A stretch of DNA of 64,000 bases from Benincasa hispida (lineage: Eukaryota > Streptophyta > Magnoliopsida > Cucurbitales > Cucurbitaceae), in the NCBI RefSeq assembly GCF_009727055.1, contig NC_052357.1, positions 16,017,648 through 16,081,647 of the forward strand. Reading direction: 5' to 3'. Shown here in pieces: positions 23,091-36,643 of the stretch (positions are counted from its first letter, which is position 1; every line of letters begins with the position of its first letter). Both the position numbers and the translations under genes were made by a program. Under the pieces are notes generated by a model. It was not told where the DNA came from and did not search any database. It saw only the letters and a list, made by a program, of their open reading frames with translations.

Positions 23091-24999
23091 TCATATGAAC
23101 TTCTATCTTGAAATTAAAAAAACTAATGAAATTACATTCTATCATGAGACGCTAAATCTAGTAAATGAGTATGATATAAAAGATTAAGAACAAAACAAGC
23201 AAGAAAGAAAATTGTTAGTTAAAAACTGGGAAAAAAAAATAAACTAAAATCGTCCACGAGTTTGGTCCTTTGATCAGTCAGCATGGCCGACATGGCAACC
23301 ATCTAGTGTCCACGGTGTGCTGATTGGATAAAACCATAATTATGTAACGGGTACACGATTATTCCCCCACACAAAACTATCCTATTTTTGTAAATACTTT
23401 TTCCTTCCATCCTACTTTCGAAATTTCTTTCCTATGTACCCCATTGTTGTCATTACTTTTAAAAATCACATTATTCTTGAATTTAACCTAACAATAGTTT
23501 TGTGTCTCACTTGTACAACGTGTAAGGTACCTTATTTATAATCGAAAATATTCATATATAAAAATTTTGACCCCTAAACTTACCAAATTGTATAAATTTT
23601 AACTCTAAATTTTCTTTTTAATCAAATTACACCTCAAACTTACATAAATGTTGTAATCTTAACCTAAATCTTTGAAAAGTATTGCAATTCCAACCTTCTA
23701 ATAAATCATCGATACAAATATTAATTAAAAAAATGTTCTCTCTTCTCTGTTCCATTGAAGGATCTTTGTCCTTTTTTTTATGATCTATGTGCATTTTCTT
23801 TTAATCTTAAAATAAAAGGAATATGCATTGTCATTGTCTCATGAGTGATAAATGCAATGCAAGCCCAACTTCCCTAACCAAAAAGCTCAAAAAAGTTGTA
23901 AACTTCTAGAAAACCTTTTATTTAAAAAATGTACCACTTGAATATTTTTCCACATTGACTTGCATTGGGTTACAAGATATAAGCTAGTCAACCTAGGTCA
24001 TTCCAAACTTCCACCCAACCAAAAAGTGTGCAAAAAAAATAAAAAAAACCCCAAATTTTAGTTTTATCCCATGGACAATCTAGGTTTAAATCTTGCTTCA
24101 ATTTCTAAATTTTTAAAATTATTCTACTTCCATTTATAAACTTTTAAAACATGCATTTTCATTCCTACCCTAATATCAAAATATTTACTCTTAATATTTT
24201 TTAAAAAAATTATCATTTTAATTCTTATATCTCTTATTTCTTTGTGAGTTTTTTTTTTTTTTTTTTTAAAAAAACATAATTGTGAGTATATGTATCATCG
24301 TATATTGACACTCTTATTGCATCAAAACCATTATAATGGATGCACTAAACTAAGATTTCTTTTTCCCTTTTCTTTTAGTTTAACAACATATATGTAACGA
24401 GGGTAGGGATCTAAACACACACTTTGTAGATATAAATGTCTTAACCAATTAGATTATATGTTTCAAATTTGATAATAGGTTGAGATACTATTTTAATTCC
24501 CGTATTATCAAAATTTTTCCATTTTAATCTCTATACTTTCTAATGTCTAATTTTATTATATATACTTTCTAATGTCTAATTTTATTATATATACTTTCAA
24601 TAAATCTGAAGTCTGTTTTTTTTTAATTTCTTATCAATAAAAAAATAGTCTCAATTAATATAAATTGTGAAAATATATTTACATTTGTCATAGGAAAAGT
24701 ATTATTATTTAATCAATTTTGATAAAAATTAACTTTAAATAAACTAATATATTTGTTGATAATAAAAAAGTAAACTTAAATAATTGATAGTATATAAACT
24801 AATGGAATATAATTAAAAGTACTCCTTTGACAATAATTTTACATATACTTTAAGAAAAAAAAATACATTTTCTAGACAGTTGAATGGATTTTTTTTTTCA
24901 AACACAGTAATGACACACTTAGAGAAATCAAAAATCAATCTCAAACATAAATTAAAAAGGGAAAAAAAAAACAAAAATCCTTCAATAATGTCCATTTCT
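23091..24999. other. Non-coding, AT-rich
   Basis: No coding sequence is seen. 23220-23490 is the second copy of the repeat at 3420-4160. 24360-24470 has SINE-like phrases. The 24530-24595 stretch contains a short tandem duplication of 'ctttctaatgtctaattttattatatat'-like sequence (about 30 bp, two copies). Confidence 0.5.
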
Positions 25000-27900
25000 T
25001 TATAATTCCTTCAACAGATTCTCCCTGTGATTTCTACAAAGAAACCCTTTTAAAACCACTAATTTCTTCTTAAACCCTTCAGAATATGAATCAGATTCAA
25101 CAAAATCAATTGTATCACATTCTTCAACAATTGTCCTTAAACTCGTAACAATAAAAATCCAAGTTGCCGTACACAAAATAGCACAAATTCTTCCCCAAAG
25201 TACCATCATCGCCAATGTCATCATCAAAACCGACACCGCCGCCGCTGATCGGTACCGTTGGCTCGTTTCACCGTTCTTTGACTTTAACCCGTCCCGCTTG
25301 CTCCCCGGCCATTCGTTGTTCCGGTTTCTTCGGGCCGGGTTCGGTGGAGGGAATGATAAAGAGTGTGATATGGTGGGTGTCTTCAGGTTGGTGGATTTCA
25401 AATTCTTTTTAGGTGAGGCGGGTTGAGTGAACCGGACCGATCGAAACGACTCGAGTTTTTTGGTTAATGAGAACCTTGATTGACTTTGATCGGCGGGTTT
25501 CTTTCGCGAGTTTGATTGTTCACAACTTTCTTTGATGATTTTTTCTGCAATGATGTCATTTTTTACCTAATTTTTTTTTAAAAAACAAAATTTAGAAATA
25601 ACAGAATTAATACAGATTTTTTAAAAGGTTAAATTACAAGTTTATTTATTAAGACAAATCGTATTAGTAATCACAAGATTTATAGTTCGAATCCTCTTAT
25701 CCCTAATAATATTAAAAAGAATTACAAGTTTATTCTATGAAAGTTCATGGTTGTGTCTATTAAACTTTAAAAAAGTTTCAAGCTAGTAGTTTACTAAACT
25801 TTTAATTTTGTGTCTAATAAGTTATTGAGTTGTATTTAACATTTATTAAAATTAATGAATCGGTTAGAACCAAATTTAAAAATTTAATGTGATAGTAAAT
25901 CCTAAGCTCAATTTTATGTCTAGTAAATCTGTTAATTAAAAAAATGTAAAAATGTAATAACTTATTTGATATTTTCCACCTATCTCATAAAATTCAAAGA
26001 GACTAATTAAATATATTTTAAAGTTAAAAAAAATTGAAGGCATATGCATAAAGTTTGGGATTTCTAAATTTATAATTTAACTTATTTATAAATATGATAA
26101 TTACTTTTTATAATTAGGATAAATTCAATTTCAATTGGATGAATATCTTACAAGTTATTTATTTTTGTTAACTCTATTACTTGATTAAATTCGATCACCA
26201 CTCCATTCAAAGTTTGATGTGACATAATACATTGAATAATTTGATGTAGAATAGATTTTGTAGATAACTAGACACATTAATTAGTTGATATGTCATATTA
26301 ATGTTCTTTTAAAGATATTAAAAGAATAGGCTAAATTTTAGAAAAATATAAAATTATACGTATTTTATCATTAATCTCTCGTATATCTAACTATATAAAA
26401 TTAATATACATTATTTCACCCATATGCTAATATGGGTTATAGCTTGATTATTATAAGAATTACAATATTGTCCAAAACGATAAAGATTAAAAATTTGAAT
26501 CACTCACCTCAAATTGTTAGACTAAAAAAAAGAAAAAGACTATTTCACCCCTCCATAAGTTTTTCTTCAGGTCTCATGCTTATTCAATAAATGCAATTAA
26601 TAAATTTTGATATCTTTTAACGAGATAAGTCAAAGTTAATACAAAGTAAATGAACATAAGTAAATTACATTTTTTTGTTATTTCCTTCCAGCAATTGAAT
26701 TCATTTTAATTCCACAATTTAGTTGGGATAGGAAATTTTCCGTTGCTATAGTATATAAATGGGTTGAAATTATATTTTAGTCCTTTGAATTCTATTCTAT
26801 TTTTGTTTCTAAACTTTAAAAAACGTTAATTTTCGTGCTTAAATTTTTAAAAAAATGTTTATTTTAGTCTCTGCTATTAAAATGATGTTAACTCTTTAAC
26901 ATAAATGTGAGAGAACTTTTATTTTTGGATGACTATGCTCAGCAAGATAAAGGTGAAGTATAATGTTAACAACTAACATGTCAAAATATTGAAGGACCAA
27001 AATTTTGAACTAAAAATGTCTTTAAAATTCTCTTCACCTTATTCAAAATTGAAACTTCAGATTATTTAATGTAACTAACTTATTTGGTAGTGTGGTCATA
27101 AATAAATATAAATCACTTCACCATTTTGTTAAAGAGTCAACACGATCTTAATTTAACAATGATCAAAATAAGTTGTTTTTAAAAGTATAAGGACTAAAAC
27201 AAACCATATTCAAAGTTTAGGGACCAAAATAAAACAATATTCAAAGTTCAAGGACTAAAATAAATACTTTTAAAAATTGGACCAAAATACAACATTGTTG
27301 GAAGTTTAGGTAGGGGTGTAAATAGATCGGTGTCGGTTTTGGGAGAAAATCGGCACCGAAAACCGACTAAAGAAAGAGTGAAATTCGCCCGACCATCGGT
27401 TGGTTTGGTCTTTGATTTCTTTCTTTTTTTAAGAGGACTCATGAATGAAAAAGAATGATGAATTGATAATGTGTTATTGTTAGGTTAATAAAATTAGCAA
27501 CTTTTTTAATTTTAAATCAATCATCTTTTTTATGAAAAAATTTAAATAAATTATGTAATGGGTTTGAAAATTAGACAACATAAAAATAATAATAAATTAA
27601 TATTAAAATAGTAGGCTTGAACTTGGGTCGTGGTAATGGACTTACTTTTATACTTAGTTTTTTTTAAAAAAAAAATTAATATATATATATATTATATTAT
27701 ATATATATATACTATATATTCGGTCGGTAGTCGGTTTTCAGATTTTTTTTTTTTTAGGAAAACTGAAAACCAACCAACCGATCCCTAACCCCAACCGACC
27801 TTATTTTGGTCAATTTTGATTGATTTGATGTAGAATCAAAATAAGATTTAAACCTATATATATAACATTTGGCGAGCAATGAATTGTAATTTTTCTTTTG

Positions 27901-28332
27901 TTTAAAAAGAAAAAAAAAAAAGGAAAAATTAAAATTTCCATGTTTCCATATTAATTTTAAACAAGAATAAAAAGTTTCGAAGCAAAATTATTCACATACC
28001 TCTTGCTGCCCAATGATCAACTCATCGCCGGTTCGATTTGTCACCACCGACACCGCGACGGCGAAATCTTCATTCGACGACTTACTAGTGGCGGTCGGAG
28101 CAATAGAAATCGAGGAGAGCCGGTCGGAATCAGGAATGGACCGGTTAATCTGGACCGGAAGAGAAGAGTGAACCGGCGGAGGCGGCTTTGAGTGAAAGCT
28201 CATCCAAGAAAACGGACGTTTACGCTGACCGGCGGAGGATTTGAGGGGCTTAAAGCGGCGAAGCTTGCCGGAAAATCCAAAGCAGGAGAGGAAAAAGTGA
28301 GGTTTGGATTTGGAATTTGAGGATTTGGCCAT
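25000..28332 (-). CDS. At5g23160-like single-pass membrane protein
   Basis: CDS complement(join(25000-25566, 28000-28332)), 299 aa. Exon 1 (111 codons) starts MAKSSNSKSKPHFFLSCFGF. The donor GAG|GTATGT and acceptor TTAG|GTAAAA join in phase 0, across a 2433-bp intron. The two parts are recognisable as the ends of one family, the uncharacterised plant proteins similar to Arabidopsis At5g23160: a conserved N-terminal CFGFS segment followed by a basic region with RPFSWMSF, a long low-complexity Ser/Lys/Pro middle, and a conserved hydrophobic segment with VLWGRICAILCTATW (about residues 219-252, likely one membrane span). The C-terminal tail of about 45 residues is acidic then basic. Function is unknown and no enzymatic motif is seen. 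The intron carries a fold-back element and a GGTCGG-rich repeat. Confidence 0.82.
25625..25710. repeat. SINE-like fragment
   Basis: Contains AGTTCGAATCC, a good match to the RNA polymerase III B-box, preceded by a tRNA-like 'attagtaatcacaagattt'. It lies in the intron of the At5g23160-like gene. No full tRNA fold and no clear ends were seen. Confidence 0.4.
26773..27262. mobile_element. Fold-back MITE in intron
   Basis: The left arm 'ttttagtcctttgaattctattct' and following sequence pair with the right arm, whose complement reads 'tattttagtccttgaactttgaatattg'. The arms extend about 70-100 bp with mismatches. Such 'tttagtccttaaactttgaa' fold-back repeats are common non-autonomous elements in plants. 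No coding content. Confidence 0.55.
27303..27812. repeat. GGTCGG/CCGACC-rich inverted repeat
   Basis: Starts TAGGGGTGTAAATAGATCGG and contains 'atcggtgtcggttttggg' and 'aaaccgac'. The right side has 'cggtcggtagtcggttttcag' and 'ccaaccaaccgatccc...ccaaccgacc'. The centre is an AT microsatellite (about 27678-27718). It resembles the non-autonomous elements that give 'aaaaccgaaccgaccg' repeats in many plant genomes. Target duplication not identified. Confidence 0.5.
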
Positions 28333-28639
28333 GGAAGAGAGAGAATCGAAGGTAAAGGTTTATTTTGGCATGAGAGTGCCTTGAAGACGACGATTGAAAT
28401 GTACGCTTTTTATAATATTCAATAAATAAATATATTATTATATCAAATATTAATTACGTGGCTTTAAGAGATATACGTATACAAAAGACATGGAGTTGGT
28501 GGGGTCTCTACATGCTGACATGTCAATCAATTCATTTTTGAGAAAATTATATGTTTTTTCACATAAATTAGAAATATATATATATATATTTGGGGAAATT
28601 TGATGCGTAATATGAGTGTTTTATTTTTTGTTTTTAGAT

Positions 28640-28930
28640 TTATTAACGCCAAGTTTAGTAACTATTTGGTTTTTTTTTTAAAAAAAAAATTAAGTCTATA
28701 TAATTTACATTTCTTATCATGATTTATATTTTTCTTAAGTATAATTGTTGAATTTTTAGTCAAATTCTAAAAAGAAAAACAAATTTTTGAAAGTTACTCT
28801 TTCTAATTCTCAAAATTTGGCTTAGTTTTTTAAACCATCTGGTCAAAAGGAATAACAAAAGAATAAATTTGGAGACGAAAGTTGTGTTCGTAGGTTTAAT
28901 TTTAAAAAACGAAAACAAAAAACAAATTGA
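28640..28930. mobile_element. MITE family 'GTTTGGTAAC', copy 1
   Basis: Starts 'gccaagtttagtaactatttgg'. Internal phrases 'attaagtctatataattt' and 'ttgaatttttagtcaaattc' recur at 29680-29930, 35575-36000, 47890-48110 and 48235-48545. The copies are 250-310 bp, AT-rich and non-coding. Confidence 0.5.
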
Positions 28931-29679
28931 TTATTAAATAGGGTATAAGACAAATGAATTCAATGTGTATCCATTTCATATAAGGTTTTTCTTTCCTAAA
29001 AAGAAAAAAAGAAAAAATTGATATGTGATTTGAATTGTGAAAATTCTAAAAAAAAAAACAATATTTTTAGATCTTTTAAAAACTGTGTACCTCAATTTTA
29101 AATTTAAAAGTTAGAATTATAGTTATAGCTTTTCAAAAATGGTTAATATATATTGTTTCTTATACTTCTTTTGAAATAAAATACCTAGATTTTGAAATAA
29201 TAGCTATACAAAATTTATAAAACAAAATAATTAAAAAGTTAGAGGTTTAAATTTTTCTCAATCTCTTTGTTCTCTTTTTCTAGAGCACCTCACATTTTGT
29301 TAAACTAAAAATAAAGTAGAATTATTTTTATTATTTACAAATATATTATCAAAATATTTTGAATGATTTTTAAATTTAGATCAATTTTTTAAATCCACTA
29401 CCAAACACGTATTTAAAAACACACACAAAAATATCTTACATATAATTACGTTTTTCCTTCAATCTCTTATTTTAAATTATGTTATGAGACCAGTACTATA
29501 TAATAGTTAGATATTTGATATGAAAATTTTTAATATAGTAATCAAAACCAACTTATCTCAACGGGCACAAGTTGTCGCTAACAACTAAGAACTTTGTGTT
29601 TTGAATATTTTATGATGTAGTAGCAAAAACATACGATTTCACTAATAATTATAGTTGAGAGTTGAGTTATGAATTGATT

Positions 29680-29930
29680 TAGGACTTGTTTAGTAACTAT
29701 TTTATTTTTAATATTAAATTTATGGACACTATTTCCACTTCCAAATTTCTTTATTTGTTATCTACTTCTCACCAATAGTTAATTTTGAGAACTGAAAAAA
29801 GTAGTTTTTGTTTTTGGAATTTGACTAAGAATTCAATTATCGTACTTAAGAATGATGTAAATTATTGTAAAATATGTCGATAAAATAGGTATAATTAAAA
29901 AAAAAAAATTATCAAACGGGATTTTAATTA
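29680..29930. mobile_element. MITE family 'GTTTGGTAAC', copy 2
   Basis: From 'ggacttgtttagtaactatttta' to 'ttatcaaacgggat', giving inverted ends GTTTAGTAACTATTTTA / ATCAAAC. Internal 'ctatttccacttccaaatttc' and 'aaaaagtagtttttgtttttggaatttg' match the copy at 48235-48545. Confidence 0.6.
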
Positions 29931-30539
29931 ATTATATTAATTAAATTGAAATAAGTAGACTAATTAAGAGGTATAGTAAATATGTAATTAAAATTGGACA
30001 TAAATAAATTGAACATATACTGATTTTTTAATCAATTGTATCAATTTCATAGTTCTCAACTTTGACTATATGAATTTAAATATCTTTAACAATGATAAGT
30101 TTTTTAGTTCAACATGTGTGAGACCACCATGAACTAAAAAAATATTGTGTAAACAATTGATGACCAACTGGATATAGATTTGCAACATCTCACACCATTT
30201 AACAATTGGATTCTTAACAAACATCATAACATCTACTTCAAGAACACTTTGAATGTTCAAATCTCAATTTCAAGAATATTTAAACAAAGATATCATTGTC
30301 CAAATTTATTTAATAATATATAAATTTCACAAAGTGTCTTTATATTAACCAAAAAAAAAAAAAAAAATCACACACTTATAATTTTAAAAATTATAAACAT
30401 ATTTTAAGTCCACAATATGAGGGGTGGGTAAATCCTAATTTCTTAGTTGATAGATGTTTTACTCAATTGATAGTTCTATATCTAGTTTAAACTTGATTAT
30501 ATTTTCTACTTTTTAGTAACATCATTACAAATTAAATCA

Positions 30540-30690
30540 CCAAAGTAAGCTTGGGTTAATAGTATTGGCACGACCTTTGTTTCTAAATGTTGGAGGTTCA
30601 ATCTCTCACCCCACAATTGTTGCACTAAAAAATTTACCACGCTCTTGTGGGATGACTTACCCCATAAGATCTGGGTAGAAACTTGATTAG
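30540..30690. repeat. SINE-like tRNA-derived sequence
   Basis: 'agcttgggttaatagtattggcacgacc' followed by 'tgttggaggttcaatctctc' resembles the A-box/B-box order of tRNA-derived plant SINEs (the B-box-like GGTTCAATCTC is imperfect). Ends are uncertain. The surrounding 28930-32270 DNA is otherwise non-coding. Confidence 0.4.
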
Positions 30691-32271
30691 ATTTGCCATT
30701 TTAGTTCAAGAAATCACCTACGACAAAATATTTACATAGCGGTTTGATGTGGTCTAGTTGTGTTTAACCTCCGTTTGTGAGATCCTTAATCTTTTTATTG
30801 CAATTCAGTATCTACGAAAAAAAAAATCATATTAAAGATTGTCCGTATCCATTCAAAACATTTTTCATTTCACACGATTTCTATCATTTAAAAAAGTCTT
30901 ATACACTCCTTATAAATTTTTATTTCTAAATATATATATATATATTAAGTCAAATTTAAAAATAGATGATAAAATTGAACATAGCTCAACGCTAATTCAC
31001 ATGTATTATTTCCTACCATCCATTTTGAAATCTGAGACCAATGTGGAAGATTTGAATGTTATTTTCTAGGAATGGAATGGGTCCAATCTATTGTTAGTTG
31101 TAGGATCCGATGAGTTTAAGGTCATTTATCTCATTAACGTGGTGGAATCTTCTATATCTGATATTCATTTCTTTTGTGGGTAATTCTGTTAATGTCTTTG
31201 GTTTTTGTTATGTTCCTTGTGAGAAGAACAAAACGACCCGTGTCACAATATATATTTTTTTAATATGAAAAGATATTTTTCTAGATTTCATTCTTTCCGT
31301 CATCCCTGATGAGGGAGTTGGGTTGTAAATTGGTTTCCTTTTGTTTTAGTTTGTAGAAAAAAATCAAAGTGATAATTAAGATATTGTGTAGATAAATATA
31401 GTGAATATAATATATATATATATATATATATATTTAGAATAGGTAATATAGTGATAGAGAAATAAAAGGGATATTAATTTTGTTGAGCGTTGAAGCGCGT
31501 GGAGACATTAACTTTATGAAGCTGTGAATCGGAGAACGTGAGCGGAAGCGATGGAGACTCCAAAAACAAAGTTGAAAGTTTTTGGGTCGTGAATCCCATG
31601 ACTCCAAACGTGACCCATTCATCCTTTTGGCATTAAAACAAATTCAAATTTCATTTTTAAATCTCTCTTAAAAACAATAAAAGTCGTTTTAAACTTTTTT
31701 TTTGTGTAGAAATGGTCTTTGTCTTGCTCAACCCATCGATCAAATTTCAAAGTTATTCGACGGTTTCAATACTACAATAAATAAATTTACTCATCTTCCT
31801 CTATTTTTCTCGATTTTTTTTTTTTAAATAATTACATGATACTCTTTGCATTACTTTGGTGAGATTTTGAAAGATTAACAATTTTGTGGGTTATTGCATC
31901 AAGAGTTTTTTTAAGGATAATAATTAAGTATATAACAATATTTTTATAAAATTGCAAATATAGTAAAATCTATCAATTCTATCTCTATCAACAATATGGT
32001 CTATTCTTGATAGACTTCGAGAACTTCCACTACACACCTTGCATAATCGTCAAGTCAATATTCTGTGTGCAAACTACAAACTTGTGGAACTGCTAACATC
32101 GCATTATCTATCGTGGTAAAACGGACATACCATAAGAGTGAACTCTGCATTTTTTAGAGGAAGTCATCATCTCTCCTGATGAAAAAGACTATTCTATAGC
32201 GAACATGCTCTGCTTTTCATGTGCTTAAACTGCATGCATTCCTCACAACGTATTTACTTTTTAGCTCAAAG
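30691..32271. other. Non-coding, AT-rich
   Basis: No convincing gene. Short frames at 30839-31069 and 31434-31622 show no family resemblance. (TA)n microsatellites lie at about 30930-30946 and 31409-31432. A GATAGA-type repeat copy lies at 31925-32020. Confidence 0.5.
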
Positions 32272-32988
32272 CTATGAAGCACATACACAGATACGGCTAC
32301 ACGATACGAATACGTCTAAGGATACGTCATTTTTTAAAAATATTTTTAATATATATTTCTAAAAAACGAGGATACTAATACGTTGAAAATACATTTTTTT
32401 CTTTAAAAAAATCTAGGATATAGATAAATTTAGCATACAAGTTAATAACAATGATACAAAATAGAATACAAATACTGAAGTACAATACAAAAAAAGCAAC
32501 ATTTAAGATGTTGAAGTATAATACTTAATAAAATGTAATAGAAAAGTGACTCATATTGCAAAAAAGAAGAAGAAGAAGAAGATTATAGAGAAAAATATGA
32601 AGATAAACGAATAACTTATTGTTGAAGATATCCAAATGAGTTTATATTTTGCTGGACTTTGTGGGGATTCAAATGTGAAGATGGAGATTAGATGATTCTA
32701 ATCTAGGGTTTAGTCCGTTACTTGTTTTTTTTCTTTCTTTTAGTTTTGGACTCGAGTAGTGAGCTTTTTAAATAGGTTGCCAAATTTTAGATTGGGAAAA
32801 ATTAGATGAGATACTTAAAAGACGCATAAAAATAGATACGTCAAATCGTGTGTTAAATACGTATCTGGAAGTATAGATACGTCAAATCGCATGCCAGATA
32901 CGTATCTGGGAAGTATCTGAAAGTATCGGTATCCGATACGTGTCTGATACTGATTTCTTGTCTTACATGAAATATCTGTGCTTCATAG
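32272..32988. mobile_element. hAT-like non-autonomous element, 717 bp
   Basis: The ends are inverted repeats CTATGAAGCACA (left) and its complement TGTGCTTCATAG (right). Flanking 8-bp direct repeats are GCTCAAAG (32264-32271) and ACTCAAAG (32989-32996), 7 of 8 identical, a size typical of hAT insertions. The sub-terminal parts are rich in GATACGTCAAATCG and GATACGTATCTG-type motifs, repeated several times near 32280-32330 and 32820-32945, as in hAT elements with many transposase-binding sites. No ORF. Confidence 0.65.
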
Positions 32989-33114
32989 ACTCAAAGACTC
33001 TTTACTTGAAATTTCTATTGGAATCACTCATGAACTGAATTGGACCACCATCATTGCTAACTTGGACTCTTGTAACCCAAGATTGTATCGACAAATCTCG
33101 TGATAAGTTGATCT

Positions 33115-33215
33115 CATAACTTGTTATAAATTTTGTTATATTTGCAAATTTGTTTGCATTGTGCTATATCTGCAAATACTTTGTTTATGATTGCTATATT
33201 TACAACTGTCCTTAC
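33115..33215. repeat. 'Gctatatttgcaaatat' repeat tails
   Basis: Several copies of 'ttgttatatttgcaaatttg' and 'gctatatctgcaaatactttg', related to the tails of the GATAGA-rich repeat family. No ORF. Confidence 0.45.
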
Positions 33216-33722
33216 TTTCATTTAGGTAACTTTGGATTGGTTTTAAATATAATCTAATAAAAAGAGTTATAAATCACTGATCAAAGGTGGTTCACTTATA
33301 AAAGCTTAGAGATTAATTGATACAATACTAGATTATGGTTTTAATAGATACAATTCATAAAGTTTGAGGGATATAAACTTATTTTTTTCTCTTCTAAAAA
33401 CAATTTTTTTTTGTTTTTTTTTGTTTTTGGTTCATCATTAAGCATATTCAAGAGTCATTTTAAGATTGTCAAAATCACTTTTGTCATTTTTAAAGTCAAA
33501 ACATGTTTTTAATGGCTAAAAATAATTTATATTAAAGTTTACATATTCAAAAGTAATTTTTATATCATCAAAATTAATTTCGGAGGACTAAAAATATATT
33601 TTTCAATATTATTGAAAATGAATTTTAGTCATTTTAGAAATACTACCAAATATATCCTAAGACAATTGATTTAAAAATACTAACGGGATAAAGTTCTCAG
33701 AAAATCAGACCATACATATTCT

Positions 33723-33886
33723 GGCCCATAATTAGTTAACAATTGGGCCAATTAATTGGGCTTGGAATGGATCGTGGGCTAAAGTGATCAGAAATCGGGC
33801 CCATAATCGGCCTCCAATGTCCACAGTTATGTAGTATATAAAACGAGGGATTTTTTTTCTTCCCGTCTGTTCGCCGATTAGGGTTT
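33723..33886 (+). promoter_or_regulatory. eL42 gene promoter: site II boxes, TATA, telo-box
   Basis: Five GGGCC/TGGGCT-type site II elements lie at 33723-33728 (GGCCCA), 33744-33749 (TGGGCC), 33757-33762 and 33775-33780 (TGGGCT) and 33797-33803 (GGGCCCA). A TATATAAA box lies at 33835-33842 and a telo-box TTAGGGTTT at 33878-33886, 33 bp before the ATG. In plants, site II plus telo-box is the hallmark of ribosomal-protein and other growth-linked promoters (TCP-factor and telo-box protein control), which agrees with the gene downstream. Confidence 0.8.
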
Positions 33887-33918
33887 CTTCAGAGAAGTAG
33901 CAAGGACCAGAATCCATC

Positions 33919-35205
<1,287 letters not shown>

Positions 35206-36643
35206 ATGCATTAACATTGTCATTCACTATATATTGCTGTTTTAGGGAGTCAGAATTATGGGCTGTTTCTGCCCTTTGCTTTTTGTTTGGTGTTTTTGAT
35301 ATTTGGGAACGTTTTTACTTGTTGAATTTTGTTTATTGTATCAGTTTATAATGGAACCTAGCTTATCCTCTACCAAATTTCTGGTTTTGAAACCTCACAT
35401 TTTCGTTTGATGTCTCATTTAAATCTTAGGTGACATTTTCATATGAAATTTCAAAATGTTACGTTTTTCTTTTTGAATTTTTAGCTTTATTTTAATTTGA
35501 TTGGGGAAGATTTAAGATTTACACTATTTACTCTGTCTAGGTTCTAATGTTTATAATTTAAAATAAGGATAATTAAGGTTCGACAATTATTTTGTTTTTG
35601 AAAATTAAATCTATGCAAATTGCTTTTATCTCCAAATTTCTTCTTTTGTTATCTAATATTTACCAATGGTTTAAAAAAGTAGGTCAAATTTTCAGAATAA
35701 AAAAAAAAGGTAGCTTTTAAAAAATTGTTTTTATTTTTAAAATTTTGGTAAGAATTTAATCAATTGTACTTAAGAAAGAAGTAAAATTATTATAAGAAAT
35801 GTGAATGAAAACTAAAAAATTAAGGTTCTATTTTATAATTCATTTTGTTTTTAAAAATTAAATCTATTTTATTTACATTTTTTTATAATGATATGTATCT
35901 TTTTTAACTACCATGGTTAAATTTTTAGTCATTATAAATTCTTTCAATAATTTGGAATTTAAGCTTTTAAAAAGAGCAAGAGCCAAAGTTTTAACATAAG
36001 AAAGATGAAGTATATATTCAATTAGGTACAGATTCTTTTTCTCTTAGGATCCTTTGTAATGATTCAACGAATTATCAATAATATCAAAATCCGGCGAATG
36101 GATCCATGTCGACTCTAATGGGCCAGTCCAAATGGTTATTTTAAATTGACTAATTGAATAGTTATCTTGAAATATCAAAGTGAGCATGCGGATAAAAATA
36201 TAAAAATGAATTCTAACGATCAAATGGAAATTAAAAAAGTGTCAAAGTTTAAACTCAATACCTAAGATCAAAAGAGGGAATCTTTCCTGAAACAAAAGAG
36301 ATGCTCAAAGGTTCTCACAGTACTATATGCCCTTTTGTGAAAGGTGAGAAATGAGGATGAAAATGACAGTAACAAAAGAAAAAGAAAAGAGCAAAATTGT
36401 TTTCATATACTTCAGGGGATACTTTATCCATTCACCGGGTATGAAGTTACAGCATGAACGTAGTAGTTTAGTAATTTCCTTCTCACATAGATTACACATT
36501 CAAAAAAGAATGTTCTTTCATCGTCAAAATTGATGGGTTCTTCTTATTCAAAATCTTTGCTCGAAATCTCAAACAAACAAGGGTTTTGATCATTGAGCTG
36601 GGTCATCCTCATATAAATTTTGTTAAAACCAATGGATTATTAA
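35206..36643. other. Intergenic between eL42 and LysM genes
   Basis: The first 200 bp probably contain the eL42 3' UTR. 35575-36000 holds two adjacent partial copies of the GTTTGGTAAC MITE family ('aaaattaaatctatgcaaattgc' and 'aaaattaaatctattttattt'). A short frame at 36351-36533 has no support. The genes converge here, with LysM reading toward eL42. Confidence 0.5.

Noticed and set aside
27988..28002. Exon 1 of the At5g23160-like gene read through as a complete 114-aa protein
   Set aside because: The last three codons and stop lie beyond a good GTATGT donor, and exon 2 continues the family in phase.
30066..30260. 64-codon minus-strand frame
   Set aside because: Featureless, in AT-rich DNA, with no neighbour or signal support.
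31434..31622. 62-codon minus-strand frame in a slightly GC-richer patch
   Set aside because: No family resemblance and a (TA)n tract directly downstream; possibly an old exon, but this cannot be supported.
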